DNA of 64,000 nt, from assembly GCA_030625815.1 (NCBI GenBank), contig DAOUQF010000005.1:62001-126000 (forward strand). The letters run 5' to 3'. Below, in pieces: positions 25,688-34,922 of this stretch. The notes under the pieces were generated by a model that was given only the letters and a program-made list of their open reading frames with translations, was not told where the DNA came from and did no database searches. The stretch comes from Eubacteriales bacterium. Lineage in GTDB: Bacteria > Bacillota > Clostridia > Tissierellales > GPF-1. The translations under genes were made by a program, and so were the position numbers. Each line of letters starts with the position of its first letter. Position 1 is the first letter of the stretch.

Positions 25688-27028
25688 GTGGATCTGGTGC
25701 ACGATGACCTCAAAACTCTGATTCGGAAAATCGCCTTGCCAGCCAGTGTTGGCTGGATCTTCAATACCCTTTTCAACGTCGTCGACACCTATTACGCAGG
25801 GCACTTGGACACCCTTGCTTTGGCGGGACTCGCCTTGTCGTTTCCCATCTATTTCATTATCATCGCAGCAGGCTCCGGCATTGGAACGGGAACGACCGCG
25901 CTTCTCTCCAATGCCTATGGAGCAAATCAAAAATCCAAGGGACAAATCATCATCTGCAACGCCATCGTCCTCGCTGGCGTTCTTTCCCTTACCATCACGG
26001 CCATTGGCCTTATTTTCAGCGATCAGATCCTGATTGCATTCGGGGTTGTTGGCAAGTCCCTCGACTATGGGGTTTCCTATCTTCGGATCCTCTTTTTCGG
26101 GTCTGGCTTTTTTATCTTCAATGCCACCCTAAATGCCATGCTCGCCTCCAAGGGAAATACCAAACCTTACCGAAACTTCCTGATCCTCGGGTTCTTTATG
26201 AATCTTATTCTCGATCCGCTGTTTATCAAGGGATGGTTCGGGTTTCCCAAATTGGGAACGGGCGGGATCGCCCTTGCCACCATTCTGATTCAAGTCTTTG
26301 GAACCTTTTACCTGATCAGACAGCTGAAAAAACAATCGCAGCATCCCTTTCACGACTTTCGTCTGCGCTCCGTCACATGGAAAACCCAGCGAGCGATCCT
26401 GGCTCAAGGGATCCCCGCCAGTTTAAATATGATGACCATTGCCATCGGTTTTTTTGTCATCAACCGCTATGTGCTTCTTTATGGCGGAGATTTTGCCATG
26501 GCCGCTTATGGAGCAGCCACAAGAATTGAACAAGTGGCTTTATTGCCTGCCCTCGGACTCAATATCGCCGCCCTCTCTCTGGTGGGACAAAACTTCGGCG
26601 CGCGAAACGGTCAACGGATTCGACAAATCTATCGATTAACCTTGCGCTATGCCGTGACTATTATGACCCTTGGCATGATTGTGGTTTTTCCCCTCGCGCC
26701 ACGGCTCATCGCCCTCTTCAACAACAATCCTTCTGTTATAGCCATCGGTGCGCAATTTCTGCGCATCGAGGTCATCGCCTTCAACACCTATGTACTGATG
26801 GGTGTCAGCAATTCCGTTCTACAGGGGATCAAGCGGCCAAAAATGATCTTTTTTATTGGCGTAACGCGGCAATTTATTCTCCCGATGATCATCTTTCCGT
26901 TCTTGGGCGGCACACGATCTATGGGAATTTTAGGCGTATGGTGGGGGATTGTCCTTATCACTTGGACAGCCGCAATCTTCAGCATTGCCTACACCCTCCA
27001 AACTTTAAGGAAAGTTTTGGGAAATTAG
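25688..27028 (+). CDS. MATE-family efflux transporter
   Basis: A 446-residue integral membrane protein with twelve predicted helices in two homologous halves (IALPASVGWIFNTLFNVVDTYYAG and AQGIPASLNMMTIAIGF). MATE pumps export cationic compounds using Na+ or H+. The GTG start at 25688 follows AAGAAAGGAG. It belongs to a different subgroup from the second MATE gene at 30808-32193. The substrate is unknown. Confidence 0.93.
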   Translation: MDLVHDDLKTLIRKIALPASVGWIFNTLFNVVDTYYAGHLDTLALAGLALSFPIYFIIIAAGSGIGTGTTALLSNAYGANQKSKGQIIICNAIVLAGVLSLTITAIGLIFSDQILIAFGVVGKSLDYGVSYLRILFFGSGFFIFNATLNAMLASKGNTKPYRNFLILGFFMNLILDPLFIKGWFGFPKLGTGGIALATILIQVFGTFYLIRQLKKQSQHPFHDFRLRSVTWKTQRAILAQGIPASLNMMTIAIGFFVINRYVLLYGGDFAMAAYGAATRIEQVALLPALGLNIAALSLVGQNFGARNGQRIRQIYRLTLRYAVTIMTLGMIVVFPLAPRLIALFNNNPSVIAIGAQFLRIEVIAFNTYVLMGVSNSVLQGIKRPKMIFFIGVTRQFILPMIIFPFLGGTRSMGILGVWWGIVLITWTAAIFSIAYTLQTLRKVLGN

Positions 27029-27029
27029 G

Positions 27030-27058
27030 TTGTCAGAACCCCTTTTTTTTGATATAGT
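27030..27058 (+). promoter_or_regulatory. Promoter of the DAHP synthase gene
   Basis: TTGTCA (27030-27035), 17 bases, TATAGT (27053-27058), about 24 bases before GGAGG. The spacer contains an eight-T run. Confidence 0.75.
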
Positions 27059-27087
27059 GACACCAATTATCTAATAGGAGGACTAAA

Positions 27088-28116
27088 ATGGCATTTCAAC
27101 CGCTACAACAAATACCAACACCAGAAACCATTAAAGAAATGATTCCACTCTCACAAGAACTCGCGGAACAGAAAGCCTTTCGCGACGAACAAATTCGCGA
27201 TATCTTTTTAGGCCACTCTGATCGATTTTTACTGATCATCGGTCCATGTTCAGCCGATCATCCCGATGCAGTTCGAGAATATGTCACCCGATTGGCAAAG
27301 ATCCAGGACGAAGTCAAAGACAAGATCTTGATCATTCCCCGGGTTTATACCAATAAACCCCGCACCACCGGAGAAGGATACAAGGGCATGATGCACTCCC
27401 CGGATCCGATCAAAAAACCGGATTTGGTCGAAGGAATCAAAGCAATTCGAAATCTCCAAATTCAAATTATGAAGGATTCCGGATTAAGTGCCGCCGATGA
27501 AATGCTCTACCCGATGAATCTACCCTATGTGGATGATTTATTGAGCTATATCGCTGTTGGCGCTCGCTCCGTCGAAAACCAAAAGCATCGTCTGGTTGCC
27601 AGCGGAATTGATATTCCAGTTGGAATGAAAAATCCGACCAGTGGCGATCTAACGGTAATGCTCAACTCCATTCGAGCCGCGCAAATTCCCCATACCTTTA
27701 TCTTTAACGGCATGGAAGTAAAATCAACCGGCAATCCCATTGCCCATGCGATCCTGCGGGGCGCCGTCAACCAACACGGACAAAACATCCCCAATTACCA
27801 CTATGAGGATCTGAAGAACTTGATTCGCCAATACGAAAAACGCGGGTTGAAAAACCCAGCCATCATCATCGATTGCAACCATGCGAATTCCTCAAAAGAC
27901 TTTATGGAACAGCCGCGAATTGCCTTGGAAGTATTAGCGAACCGACGACACAACTACACCATTGAAAAAGCCGTAAAAGGCTTGATGATTGAAAGCTATC
28001 TCGAGGATGGCAATCAAGACCTGAAGAGTGGCATATTTGGAAAATCGATCACAGACGCCTGCCTAGGCTGGGGAAAAACAGAAACCCTGATCTACCGCAT
28101 GGCGGACAAACTATAA
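27088..28116 (+). CDS. aroF: 3-deoxy-7-phosphoheptulonate (DAHP) synthase, class I
   Basis: A 342-residue cytoplasmic enzyme of the AroF/AroG/AroH type that joins phosphoenolpyruvate and erythrose-4-phosphate at the entry of aromatic amino-acid synthesis. Motifs: LLIIGPCSADHPDAV, PRVYTNKPRTTGEGYKG, GARSVENQKHR, GMKNPTSGD, IIDCNHANSSK and the C-terminal ESYLEDGNQ. The N-terminal extension is the feedback-inhibition region of this class, but whether Phe, Tyr or Trp binds cannot be told. It is a lone gene with its own promoter and terminator. Confidence 0.94.
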   Translation: MAFQPLQQIPTPETIKEMIPLSQELAEQKAFRDEQIRDIFLGHSDRFLLIIGPCSADHPDAVREYVTRLAKIQDEVKDKILIIPRVYTNKPRTTGEGYKGMMHSPDPIKKPDLVEGIKAIRNLQIQIMKDSGLSAADEMLYPMNLPYVDDLLSYIAVGARSVENQKHRLVASGIDIPVGMKNPTSGDLTVMLNSIRAAQIPHTFIFNGMEVKSTGNPIAHAILRGAVNQHGQNIPNYHYEDLKNLIRQYEKRGLKNPAIIIDCNHANSSKDFMEQPRIALEVLANRRHNYTIEKAVKGLMIESYLEDGNQDLKSGIFGKSITDACLGWGKTETLIYRMADKL

Positions 28117-28129
28117 AGAGTCAAAAATC

Positions 28130-28158
28130 AGCCCGAGCAGAGCAGTTCTGTTCGGGCT
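28130..28158 (+). terminator. Terminator of aroF
   Basis: AGCCCGAGCAGA pairs with TCTGTTCGGGCT (one G-U) around GCAGT, followed by TTTCTTTCT. Confidence 0.85.
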
Positions 28159-28183
28159 TTCTTTCTGCAAAAAAAGATCCCCA

Positions 28184-29347
28184 TCAGGAGATCTCCATAC
28201 TTCTCATTTTCGCTTTATGCCGTTTTTCTTCATACATTTGCTGGTCTACCCGATCCAGCAATTCGAAGAAGGTCATTTCCTCTTCTTTCGTGTGCTCAAT
28301 GATCCCGGAAGAAAACGTATAGGATATCGTCGAGTCATCGGCCGAAATAAACTGCAGCCATTCCCCTTTCCAACGAGCATGTACCTTTCTCGCATCATCA
28401 GCATTCTGAAAAAGAACACAAAATTCATCGCCGCCAAATCGGAAAATTCGATCCTCCTTGCGCAAATCCTTTTGAACTTCTTCAACAAAATGGATTAGTA
28501 TTTCATCCCCCACGACATGCCCATGGGTGTCATTAATCGTCTTAAACTCATCCAAGTCCATAAAAAGAAGCGCAAAGGCCTTTTCATGGTGCAGCCATTC
28601 CGTAATCTTTCGCTTCATAAATCCGCGATTGAAGGCACCCGTCAATTCATCCTGAATCAACATGGGATTCAACTTATGGATGCTGGCACGCTGCAGAATC
28701 TCTCCCTGCATGGGAATCAACACCAAGAATGCCAATAAGCATCCCATAATGCCGCCAAGGTCATATGTGTAAATCAATAAAAGCGTGATTGCCGCATGGA
28801 AATACATAAATAAAAGCGTCGATTTCGAACGATAAGCCGTGAATCCATTCTGTCCCCGATACAGGGTAATCACCATCCCGGTCAAAAGCAAATTCACAAC
28901 GGTATAAAATACCGAAGCAAGGGTCCAGTGCAAGAGCCCCCCAACTTCATAGGCGTAGGTCCCGCCGAATAAAAGAGAAACCAAAGAAACCATCAGGATG
29001 TACTGGGTAGTGTTGAAAACAAGTTTGACATCAAAGACCCGCTCTTGCTCGTGGTAATAATAGGTTTGAAAAAGCTTCCCAGCCATGGTGCAGATTACCG
29101 CCAGCAACACAACAAACCAGAAGGGTTGCGTATGCACAGCCAGAATCAAAACAGGCCCCGACAAAGACATGGAAATCTGCTCAGCATAAAACATCTGCAT
29201 CACTTCCGTATACACGACAGTCCCCAGAAGCACCCATCCCAATGGTCCCACTGAACCATTCAATCCCTGTCGCTGAACTATTTCTATCACAATCGCAAGT
29301 GTGCTTGCCATCAATGCGCCTATAAAAATCTTATGCTTCGACTTCAT
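28184..29347 (-). CDS. Membrane-bound diguanylate cyclase
   Basis: A 387-residue protein with six to seven N-terminal transmembrane helices (about 1-200) and a C-terminal GGDEF domain that makes cyclic di-GMP. The active site is FRFGGDEFCVLF. RKED five residues upstream is an RxxD product-inhibition site, so the enzyme is probably active and feedback-regulated. The membrane part is a sensor of unknown ligand. The ATG at 29347 follows GGAGGAC. The pilin gene divergent from it is a possible functional link, since c-di-GMP often controls pili. Confidence 0.92.
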   Translation of the reverse strand: MKSKHKIFIGALMASTLAIVIEIVQRQGLNGSVGPLGWVLLGTVVYTEVMQMFYAEQISMSLSGPVLILAVHTQPFWFVVLLAVICTMAGKLFQTYYYHEQERVFDVKLVFNTTQYILMVSLVSLLFGGTYAYEVGGLLHWTLASVFYTVVNLLLTGMVITLYRGQNGFTAYRSKSTLLFMYFHAAITLLLIYTYDLGGIMGCLLAFLVLIPMQGEILQRASIHKLNPMLIQDELTGAFNRGFMKRKITEWLHHEKAFALLFMDLDEFKTINDTHGHVVGDEILIHFVEEVQKDLRKEDRIFRFGGDEFCVLFQNADDARKVHARWKGEWLQFISADDSTISYTFSSGIIEHTKEEEMTFFELLDRVDQQMYEEKRHKAKMRSMEIS

Positions 29348-29454
29348 GTTGTCCTCCAAATTTTACATAGCTTCATTTTATCATAAAGCAAAGGGATTTT
29401 TCCAAGTATCAGAAATCTTAAAAAAATTTTAAAAACTCCAAGCCTTTGTTTATC

Positions 29455-29476
29455 GCACGCAAAGATTTGTTACAAT
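29455..29476 (+). promoter_or_regulatory. Possible pilin gene promoter
   Basis: The -10 is TACAAT at 29471-29476; the best -35 is TTATCG or TTTATC at about 16 bases spacing. Confidence 0.4.
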
Positions 29477-29509
29477 AAATCTGAATCATTTTAATCAAAG
29501 GAGCACATT

Positions 29510-29992
29510 ATGAAACCACAAAAAACAATCAAGCAAAGTGGATTCACCTTAATCGAATTAATTGTCGTCCTCGCCATACTGGGATTCATTCTCGCCATTG
29601 CCGTTCCCAACTATATGGGCGTGCAGGCAAAAGCCACGGAAACCGCCGATCACCGAGAAGCAGAGCTCCTTGCCGATACCATGAAACGAGCATTGGCAGA
29701 TGGCACCATCCTTGTAAAGAACAAAAAACTCTATGGGGAGGATGAAAATCACAAGTCTGACGGCATTGCCGGATATCGCAAATTCATAGGAACCGGGAAA
29801 AGTTTTGATGAAATTTTCAAGCCCCTCTATTACTCGGAGGTTCCCGGACCGGATGCTCCCGATGCCGGAAATAACAGAACCAATAGCGAGCTCCAACGCT
29901 ACATGTTTGAAGTTCTTACCAATCCTGATAAAGTGAAAATATGGATCGGATCAAAAAACAACAAAACCTACCTTGCTGAGTTTTCTTACTAA
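29510..29992 (+). CDS. Type IV pilin-like protein
   Basis: A 160-residue prepilin: a short basic leader (MKPQKTIKQSG), cleavage site before FTLIELIVV with the conserved Glu at mature position 5, a hydrophobic helix (LAILGFILAIAVPNYM), and a C-terminal globular domain of about 110 residues. It would be processed by prepilin peptidase and assembled in a pilus or competence pseudopilus. No assembly ATPase, peptidase or platform gene is nearby. The start has AAAGGAG. It ends four bases into the convergent yaaA gene. Confidence 0.9.
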   Translation: MKPQKTIKQSGFTLIELIVVLAILGFILAIAVPNYMGVQAKATETADHREAELLADTMKRALADGTILVKNKKLYGEDENHKSDGIAGYRKFIGTGKSFDEIFKPLYYSEVPGPDAPDAGNNRTNSELQRYMFEVLTNPDKVKIWIGSKNNKTYLAEFSY

Positions 29993-30708
29993 GTATTTTG
30001 CTTTTGACAAAACACCCAAACCCGAACCGATGACTGATTTAAAATAAATTCATAGGAATCCAGCGCAAACGCCTGAATCTCTTCCGGCGTTTTTATTTTA
30101 TTCCGAATGATCCAATCCAGCATCTTCCCCCGCGCCATCTTCGTCTTTGTCGACTGTGACTTCCACTCTCCCTTCGCGTTTCGCTGAAGAAACTGAATCC
30201 GAATCCGCTTTTCCGGCAACATCTTCCCGAACTCATTGGATGACAAATCGACAATCACCTCGGCGCCCCAATACGATTCCAACCGCTCTCCCCACGACCG
30301 ATAGAGATTCTCCCCAGGGAACTTCACATGGAAATCCAATCGATAGGGCTTCACTTGATCTTGAGGCCGCAAAACGCCATACATCGCCGATAGGATCCGC
30401 AGATGCTCTTGGATATACCGCCACTCGTCTTTGGCATATACTGATCGGGGTAACTGCTTATACACAAGACCCGTATAATAAGTAATTGCCGTGGCTGATT
30501 TTCCATTCTCCTGCGCTTGATAAAGTTCATACACCTGATCTGCCAAGGCATCCGAAAGCTTCATTCTGCTTTTCATTTCCGCTTTGGTCCAGCCGCAAAT
30601 CCGAGTATAAAGCCGCATGGCTTCTCCCTGAAAAGCTGGCTGCAACGGTTGCAACGGCGCCTGTTGCTCCAATTGATAGGTCTTGCTGGGTGAAATTGTG
30701 ATAATCAT
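29989..30708 (-). CDS. yaaA: Peroxide stress protein YaaA (DUF328)
   Basis: A 239-residue cytoplasmic protein of the YaaA family: N-terminal MIITISPSKTYQLEQ, central AITYYTGLVYKQL, then ILSAMYGVLRPQD and YRLDFHVKFPGENLYRSW, with a DLSSNEFGKML stretch near the C-terminus. In E. coli YaaA lowers intracellular iron during peroxide stress and binds DNA. The ATG at 30708 is chosen because homology begins there. It overlaps the tail of the pilin gene in convergent orientation. Confidence 0.92.
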   Translation of the reverse strand: MIITISPSKTYQLEQQAPLQPLQPAFQGEAMRLYTRICGWTKAEMKSRMKLSDALADQVYELYQAQENGKSATAITYYTGLVYKQLPRSVYAKDEWRYIQEHLRILSAMYGVLRPQDQVKPYRLDFHVKFPGENLYRSWGERLESYWGAEVIVDLSSNEFGKMLPEKRIRIQFLQRNAKGEWKSQSTKTKMARGKMLDWIIRNKIKTPEEIQAFALDSYEFILNQSSVRVWVFCQKQNT

Positions 30709-30783
30709 CCTGACTGATTCTCCCTTCCATCGCATTCTAGCTCTATTCTATCCACTTTCCTTCCTCTCGTGCAATAAAAAAAA

Positions 30784-30799
30784 CCTCGATTTCTCGAGG
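30784..30799 (-). terminator. Terminator of the marR-MATE operon
   Basis: CCTCGA/TCGAGG stem with loop TTTC; nine bases of mostly T follow on the minus strand. Confidence 0.75.
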
Positions 30800-30807
30800 C
30801 TTGTGAT

Positions 30808-32193
30808 TTATTCCACTTCCATGCTTTTCAGCTCCGGTTTTTCCACCCATCCACTTAGTTGACTCCGAATCACAGAACGGAACAGCAAGAGCACCGTACT
30901 TAATCCGACAATTTCCGAAGCAACAAAGGAATACCAAACTGCATCCAAGCCAAAAAACTTGCCAAAGAAATATGCCGTCGGCAACAAGACCACCAATTGA
31001 CGAATAAAACTCACCACCATGCTTAAATACGCTTTGCCCATGGCTTGAAACGCCGTACTTAAAACAATGGAGATTCCGGCCATCGGAAAAATCCAACTGA
31101 TGGTTTTAAAGGCATGCACCCCAATACCCATCATGGCTGGCGAACTGTTAAACAAGCGAAGCAAAGGGACAGGGAAGAATTGAAATATGATTGTACCCAG
31201 CACCATAATGCTCACCGCCGTGATAAGCGCAACCCGCAAGGCTTCCATCATTCGCGACCGATTCTTTGCGCCAAAATTGTATCCAACAATCGGCAGCGTT
31301 CCTTGAGACAATCCAAAGATCGGCATAAAGATAAAGGATTGCAATTTGAAGTAAACGCCCAAAACCGCAACTGCCGAACCACTGAATCCCGCTAGGATCA
31401 GATTCAATCCCGTCAACATCACAGAACCCAAAGCTTGCATAATCGCAGCCGGCAATCCCACAACCACAATTTGACGAACAATCTTCGTATCATAGTGAAA
31501 GCTTTTCATATTTAACTGCAAGCTGATCTTTTGACGGAAGATCGCATGGAATACATAAAGCATGGAAAGAAACTGAGCCGCCACCGTCGCAATGGCAGCC
31601 CCGCGGATTCCCAATGCAGGCACCCCGAACCATCCAAAAATCAGAATCGGATCAAGAATCATATTCCCGACCGCCCCGACCATCATGGCTTTCATGGGCT
31701 TCACCATCTCACCCGTTCCCTGCATCACGCTGATTCCAGCTTGAGCAAAGATCCGTCCAAAAGCAAACAACATCACAATCGTGATGTACTGTACCCCGTA
31801 GTCAATCACCAGTGGATCGTCTATAAAACTAGCAAAAAAGAACTTTGGTATAATAAACGCGAGTATAACAATAATTAAATACAACACCCCCGCAATAATA
31901 AATCCATGTTCCGCCGCATTGGTCGCACTCTCTACATCCTTCTCTCCAAGCTTTCGAGAAACCAATGAATTGATTCCAATTCCCAGCCCCACAAAAAAGG
32001 CTATGATAATCAACTGAATCGGAAATGCCAAAGAAAGCGCCGTCAACGCCTCTTCCCCCAATCGCGATACAAAAATACTGTCAACCACATTATAAAGCGC
32101 CTGTACCACCATGGCGACAATTGCCGGCAATGCCATTTGAAACAATAACTTCGGAACGGGCATCGTGCCCATCTTATTTTCTTTTTGATCCAT
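30808..32193 (-). CDS. MATE-family efflux transporter (MarR-controlled)
   Basis: A 461-residue integral membrane protein with twelve predicted helices: MALPAIVAMVVQALYNVVDSIFVSRLG, SLAFPIQLIIIAFFVG, NSLVSRKLG and, in the second half, VGLPAAIMQALGSVML and GYNFGAKN. It belongs to the NorM/DinF-like group that exports drugs or metabolites with cation import. The ATG at 32193 follows AGGAGG that lies within the end of the marR gene, so it is translationally linked to that regulator. Confidence 0.93.
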   Translation of the reverse strand: MDQKENKMGTMPVPKLLFQMALPAIVAMVVQALYNVVDSIFVSRLGEEALTALSLAFPIQLIIIAFFVGLGIGINSLVSRKLGEKDVESATNAAEHGFIIAGVLYLIIVILAFIIPKFFFASFIDDPLVIDYGVQYITIVMLFAFGRIFAQAGISVMQGTGEMVKPMKAMMVGAVGNMILDPILIFGWFGVPALGIRGAAIATVAAQFLSMLYVFHAIFRQKISLQLNMKSFHYDTKIVRQIVVVGLPAAIMQALGSVMLTGLNLILAGFSGSAVAVLGVYFKLQSFIFMPIFGLSQGTLPIVGYNFGAKNRSRMMEALRVALITAVSIMVLGTIIFQFFPVPLLRLFNSSPAMMGIGVHAFKTISWIFPMAGISIVLSTAFQAMGKAYLSMVVSFIRQLVVLLPTAYFFGKFFGLDAVWYSFVASEIVGLSTVLLLFRSVIRSQLSGWVEKPELKSMEVE

Positions 32194-32194
32194 A

Positions 32195-32641
32195 TTAAAC
32201 CTCCTGTCGAATCTCTTTTACTGTCTCCATCGTAAATCCCGAAACCAACTTCAATAATTCCGAAAACCGCATGCGTTCCGCTTCCGGCACTTCAGTAAGA
32301 ATAATCGATTCCCACTCATCAAGAATCGCTCGCATCTCACCATCGAACGCCTCAGCCTTCACTGTACGATGCAGGCAATAGGCACGCCGATCCATCTCAT
32401 TGACTTCTCGCGTTAAATACCCTTTCTGCATCAAGCTTTTTACCATGCGTGTAATGATGCTCTTGTCGACACCCAATCCTTCCGCTAAATCTTCCTGCTT
32501 GGCTCCGTCCTCGTGCAACACCCACAGAAGAATTCGAAATTCCAAAGGACGCAATCCAGCCTCCTCAAGTCTTACTTTTAAAAACATCTGAAACGAACGA
32601 TAAATTTTAGCGATATATCGTCCATATTGGTAATGTATCAT
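32195..32641 (-). CDS. MarR-family transcriptional regulator
   Basis: A 148-residue winged-helix dimeric regulator: MIHYQYGRYIAKIYRSF, the DNA-binding stretch GAKQEDLAEGLGVDKSIITRMV and wing (KGYLTREVNEMDRRA). It most likely represses the MATE pump gene downstream until a ligand binds. The ATG at 32641 is preferred over 32653, as GGAGGAG lies between them at the right distance. Two MarR-type palindromes lie upstream. Confidence 0.93.
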   Translation of the reverse strand: MIHYQYGRYIAKIYRSFQMFLKVRLEEAGLRPLEFRILLWVLHEDGAKQEDLAEGLGVDKSIITRMVKSLMQKGYLTREVNEMDRRAYCLHRTVKAEAFDGEMRAILDEWESIILTEVPEAERMRFSELLKLVSGFTMETVKEIRQEV

Positions 32642-32656
32642 GCGCTCCTCCATTTC

Positions 32657-32708
32657 GTTGCATTTGCAACCATTTAAACCTTATCATGATTTAGTTGCAA
32701 TCGCAACT
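32657..32708. promoter_or_regulatory. Two MarR-type operators flanking the marR promoter
   Basis: GTTGCATTTGCAAC (32657-32670) and AGTTGCAATCGCAACT (32693-32708) share GTTGC-N4-GCAAC. On the minus strand a promoter TTGCAA-17-TTAAAT lies so that the distal site overlaps the -35 and the proximal one lies just after the -10. Confidence 0.65.
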
Positions 32709-32729
32709 AAAAAGCGAGGTTCCCCTCGC

Positions 32730-33292
32730 TTATCTTTTCACAAACAAACTATTCGATTTGATTCGCTCTATCATAGATTGATCCAGCTCAGTGGTTTTCT
32801 CACAGCGATCCAAAAAAGACATCATTGTCGCAATGTCCATCAATCGCGCCAATCGCTCCCACTCCGCTGGCAGCTCAACCCCTGACATTTCTTGATATCC
32901 TTGCACAAATGCAGTTTTGGAAGCCTCGTTCATCCACTCGTCTTCACGAACCCACTGCCCCATATCGAAATACCGCGGTGCCGACAAAACAAACTCCCAA
33001 TCTAGAATTCCAGTTACCCGCTCCCCTTCTACAAGCAAATTTGCTGGGCGAAAATCCCCATGAGTCAAGACAAAGTCTGATGCCATTCGCCGCAATTCCA
33101 ATTCACAAGTTGTCAAAACATCCCAGATCAATTGACACCATTCTTTTCCTAATTTGCGTCCAGGCGACCATTCAGAAAAAGATCATACCAGTCAAGAACT
33201 CGCGGCAACCCCAGCTGAAGATTCAATTCCACGTCAAGAAGATTCTGCACTTCGTTTTCTGTTATTGAAATCCACGGTTCCACCCGGCTCAT
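32730..33292 (-). pseudogene. Broken aminoglycoside-phosphotransferase-family gene
   Basis: The C-terminal part in one frame has the APH kinase core: VLTHGDFRPANLLV (catalytic loop) and GILDWEFVLSAP (metal-binding Asp). Upstream, the reading frame changes at a five-A tract at 33176-33180: the first frame runs MSRVEPWISITENEV to LDWYDLF and then stops, while the second continues SEWSPGRKLGKEWCQLIW. Even when joined, the product has only about 80 residues before the catalytic loop, so the N-lobe is missing. The 5' ATG overlaps the eamA stop. Both truncation and frameshift point to decay; a sequencing error would explain only the frameshift. Confidence 0.75.
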
Positions 33293-34179
33293 GAACGAAC
33301 CTTTTTCTTCAACCCAAGAACCTCTCCCTCAGATAACAGCATCAAACTAATAAAAATCAAACCAAATCCAAGGAATGTTCCCAAAGACAAAGCTTCATTC
33401 AAAAAGATGGATCCCCACAGCACACCAAAAAATGGAACCATAAAGGTCACAGACAATGTCTTTGTTGGACCGATTCTACGAATCAATGAAAAATAAATCA
33501 AATACGCAATCGATGTACAGAAAACGCCAAGGGTAATGGCTGCTAACCAAACCCCTATTGGAACACTCCAACTAACAGGAGGCTGAATAAAGATCATGGG
33601 AAACAAGACTATTGCCGCTCCGGCTTGTTGACCGAAAGACAAGACTTCTCCATCAAATCCCATCAGCTTTTTCTTTACATACACCCCGCCGATGCCATAA
33701 AACATAGATGCGCCCAAAGACATCAGTGCCGCCAATACTACCTCATGGGTAAAGGGCAACGGACTCCATCCCAAGAGCGCCACTACACCCCCGATACCAA
33801 AGGCAAATGCCAAAAAATGATTCCCTTTCAAAGGTTCCTTTAGCACCAGCCACGCCATCATTGCCGCAAACAATGGAGTCGTTGCATTAATAACAGAAGC
33901 GGTAGATGCCGGCAAGGTTAAGGTTGCCGCTGATATCAGCGTAAAAGGAATCGCCGCGTTGATCGCTCCCACAAGGATCATCTTCCCCCACGAGCCTTTT
34001 AAATTAATTTTCTTTCCACGCACAACAAATCCAATCCACAAAACCAATGCCGCTACCGTCACACGCACCCATATCGTTGCGAATGGACCCAAATACGGAG
34101 TCGATACCCGCATAAATAAAAAAGACGCTCCCCACAAAGCCGCAAGCCCCGTAAGAGCGAGTAAATCTCTCGTTTTCAT
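33289..34179 (-). CDS. EamA/DMT-family transporter
   Basis: A 296-residue membrane protein with ten predicted helices and two EamA repeats (ALTGLAALWGASFLFMR and ALMSLGASMFYGIGGVYV). Family members export amino acids or other metabolites; the substrate is unknown. The ATG at 34179 follows GGAGG. The stop overlaps the start of the broken phosphotransferase gene, so they were once coupled. Confidence 0.92.
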   Translation of the reverse strand: MKTRDLLALTGLAALWGASFLFMRVSTPYLGPFATIWVRVTVAALVLWIGFVVRGKKINLKGSWGKMILVGAINAAIPFTLISAATLTLPASTASVINATTPLFAAMMAWLVLKEPLKGNHFLAFAFGIGGVVALLGWSPLPFTHEVVLAALMSLGASMFYGIGGVYVKKKLMGFDGEVLSFGQQAGAAIVLFPMIFIQPPVSWSVPIGVWLAAITLGVFCTSIAYLIYFSLIRRIGPTKTLSVTFMVPFFGVLWGSIFLNEALSLGTFLGFGLIFISLMLLSEGEVLGLKKKVRS

Positions 34180-34329
34180 CCCTGCCTCCTAACGCTTTTC
34201 TCTATTCTAGCAGAAATACAGAAAAAGTCGACAGAGAAATACATTTTTCCTTGGATCGCACACAAAAAGGAGAAACTTTCAAAAAACTTGAAAAATTCTC
34301 CATTTAGGTTTAACATGAAATTAATATAT

Positions 34330-34463
<134 letters not shown>

Positions 34464-34508
34464 TTCTCATTGCGAAGGAATACTTTCCTTCAGGACGTAA
34501 AACAAAAG

Positions 34509-34544
34509 AAAATGCCAGCGAAATTAAACGGTCGCCGGCATTTT
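34509..34544 (-). terminator. Terminator overlapping the end of the 34524 gene
   Basis: AAAATGCCGGCGA pairs with TCGCTGGCATTTT on the minus strand, followed by CTTTTGTTTT. The 5' arm is the last codons of the gene. Confidence 0.75.
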
Positions 34545-34922
34545 CTTTTGCGCAATATTAAATAATTCTCCAGCCAGGTTCGTACCGGCTAATGATTTAC
34601 TTTCTAAATGATATTCCATTGTATCGGCGTGCGCGATGATGGAAATCATTAATCCAAACATCTTTTCTTCAATTTCAGGCTTCGCTTCAATCTCTACCCA
34701 GTATTGAGATACCAATTCAATAAATTGCCCAAATTCTTCTTTTTCTTCATCCTTTAGAATAAACTCGTACAAATTGTCGTCAATGGGTTGTAAGATCGCG
34801 TCAGCTAGGATTTTCATACGTTCTGGGAGCTCTTTTTCCGATGTAGCTTCTATAACCCCTGATGTAATTGCCGCAATATTATCAATCACAGCAACTTTTA
34901 ATTGCAATAGTTCATCATTCAT
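34524..34922 (-). CDS. Hypothetical acidic helical protein
   Basis: A 132-residue cytoplasmic protein, mainly alpha-helical and acidic (MNDELLQLKVAVIDNIAAIT, LKDEEKEEFGQFIELVSQYW). No transmembrane segment, signal or catalytic motif is seen, and I do not recognise a family. The ATG at 34922 follows GGAGGAAAATTA. It lies within the tRNA-Pro insertion with its own terminator; small acidic helical proteins in such islands can be inhibitors or immunity proteins, but nothing specific supports this. Confidence 0.65.
   Translation of the reverse strand: MNDELLQLKVAVIDNIAAITSGVIEATSEKELPERMKILADAILQPIDDNLYEFILKDEEKEEFGQFIELVSQYWVEIEAKPEIEEKMFGLMISIIAHADTMEYHLESKSLAGTNLAGELFNIAQKKMPATV

Noticed and set aside
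33131-33292. Programmed frameshift in the phosphotransferase gene
   Set aside because: The five-A tract (five T in the mRNA sense) has no slippery heptamer, Shine-Dalgarno-like stimulator or hairpin, and the N-lobe is also missing, so decay is simpler.
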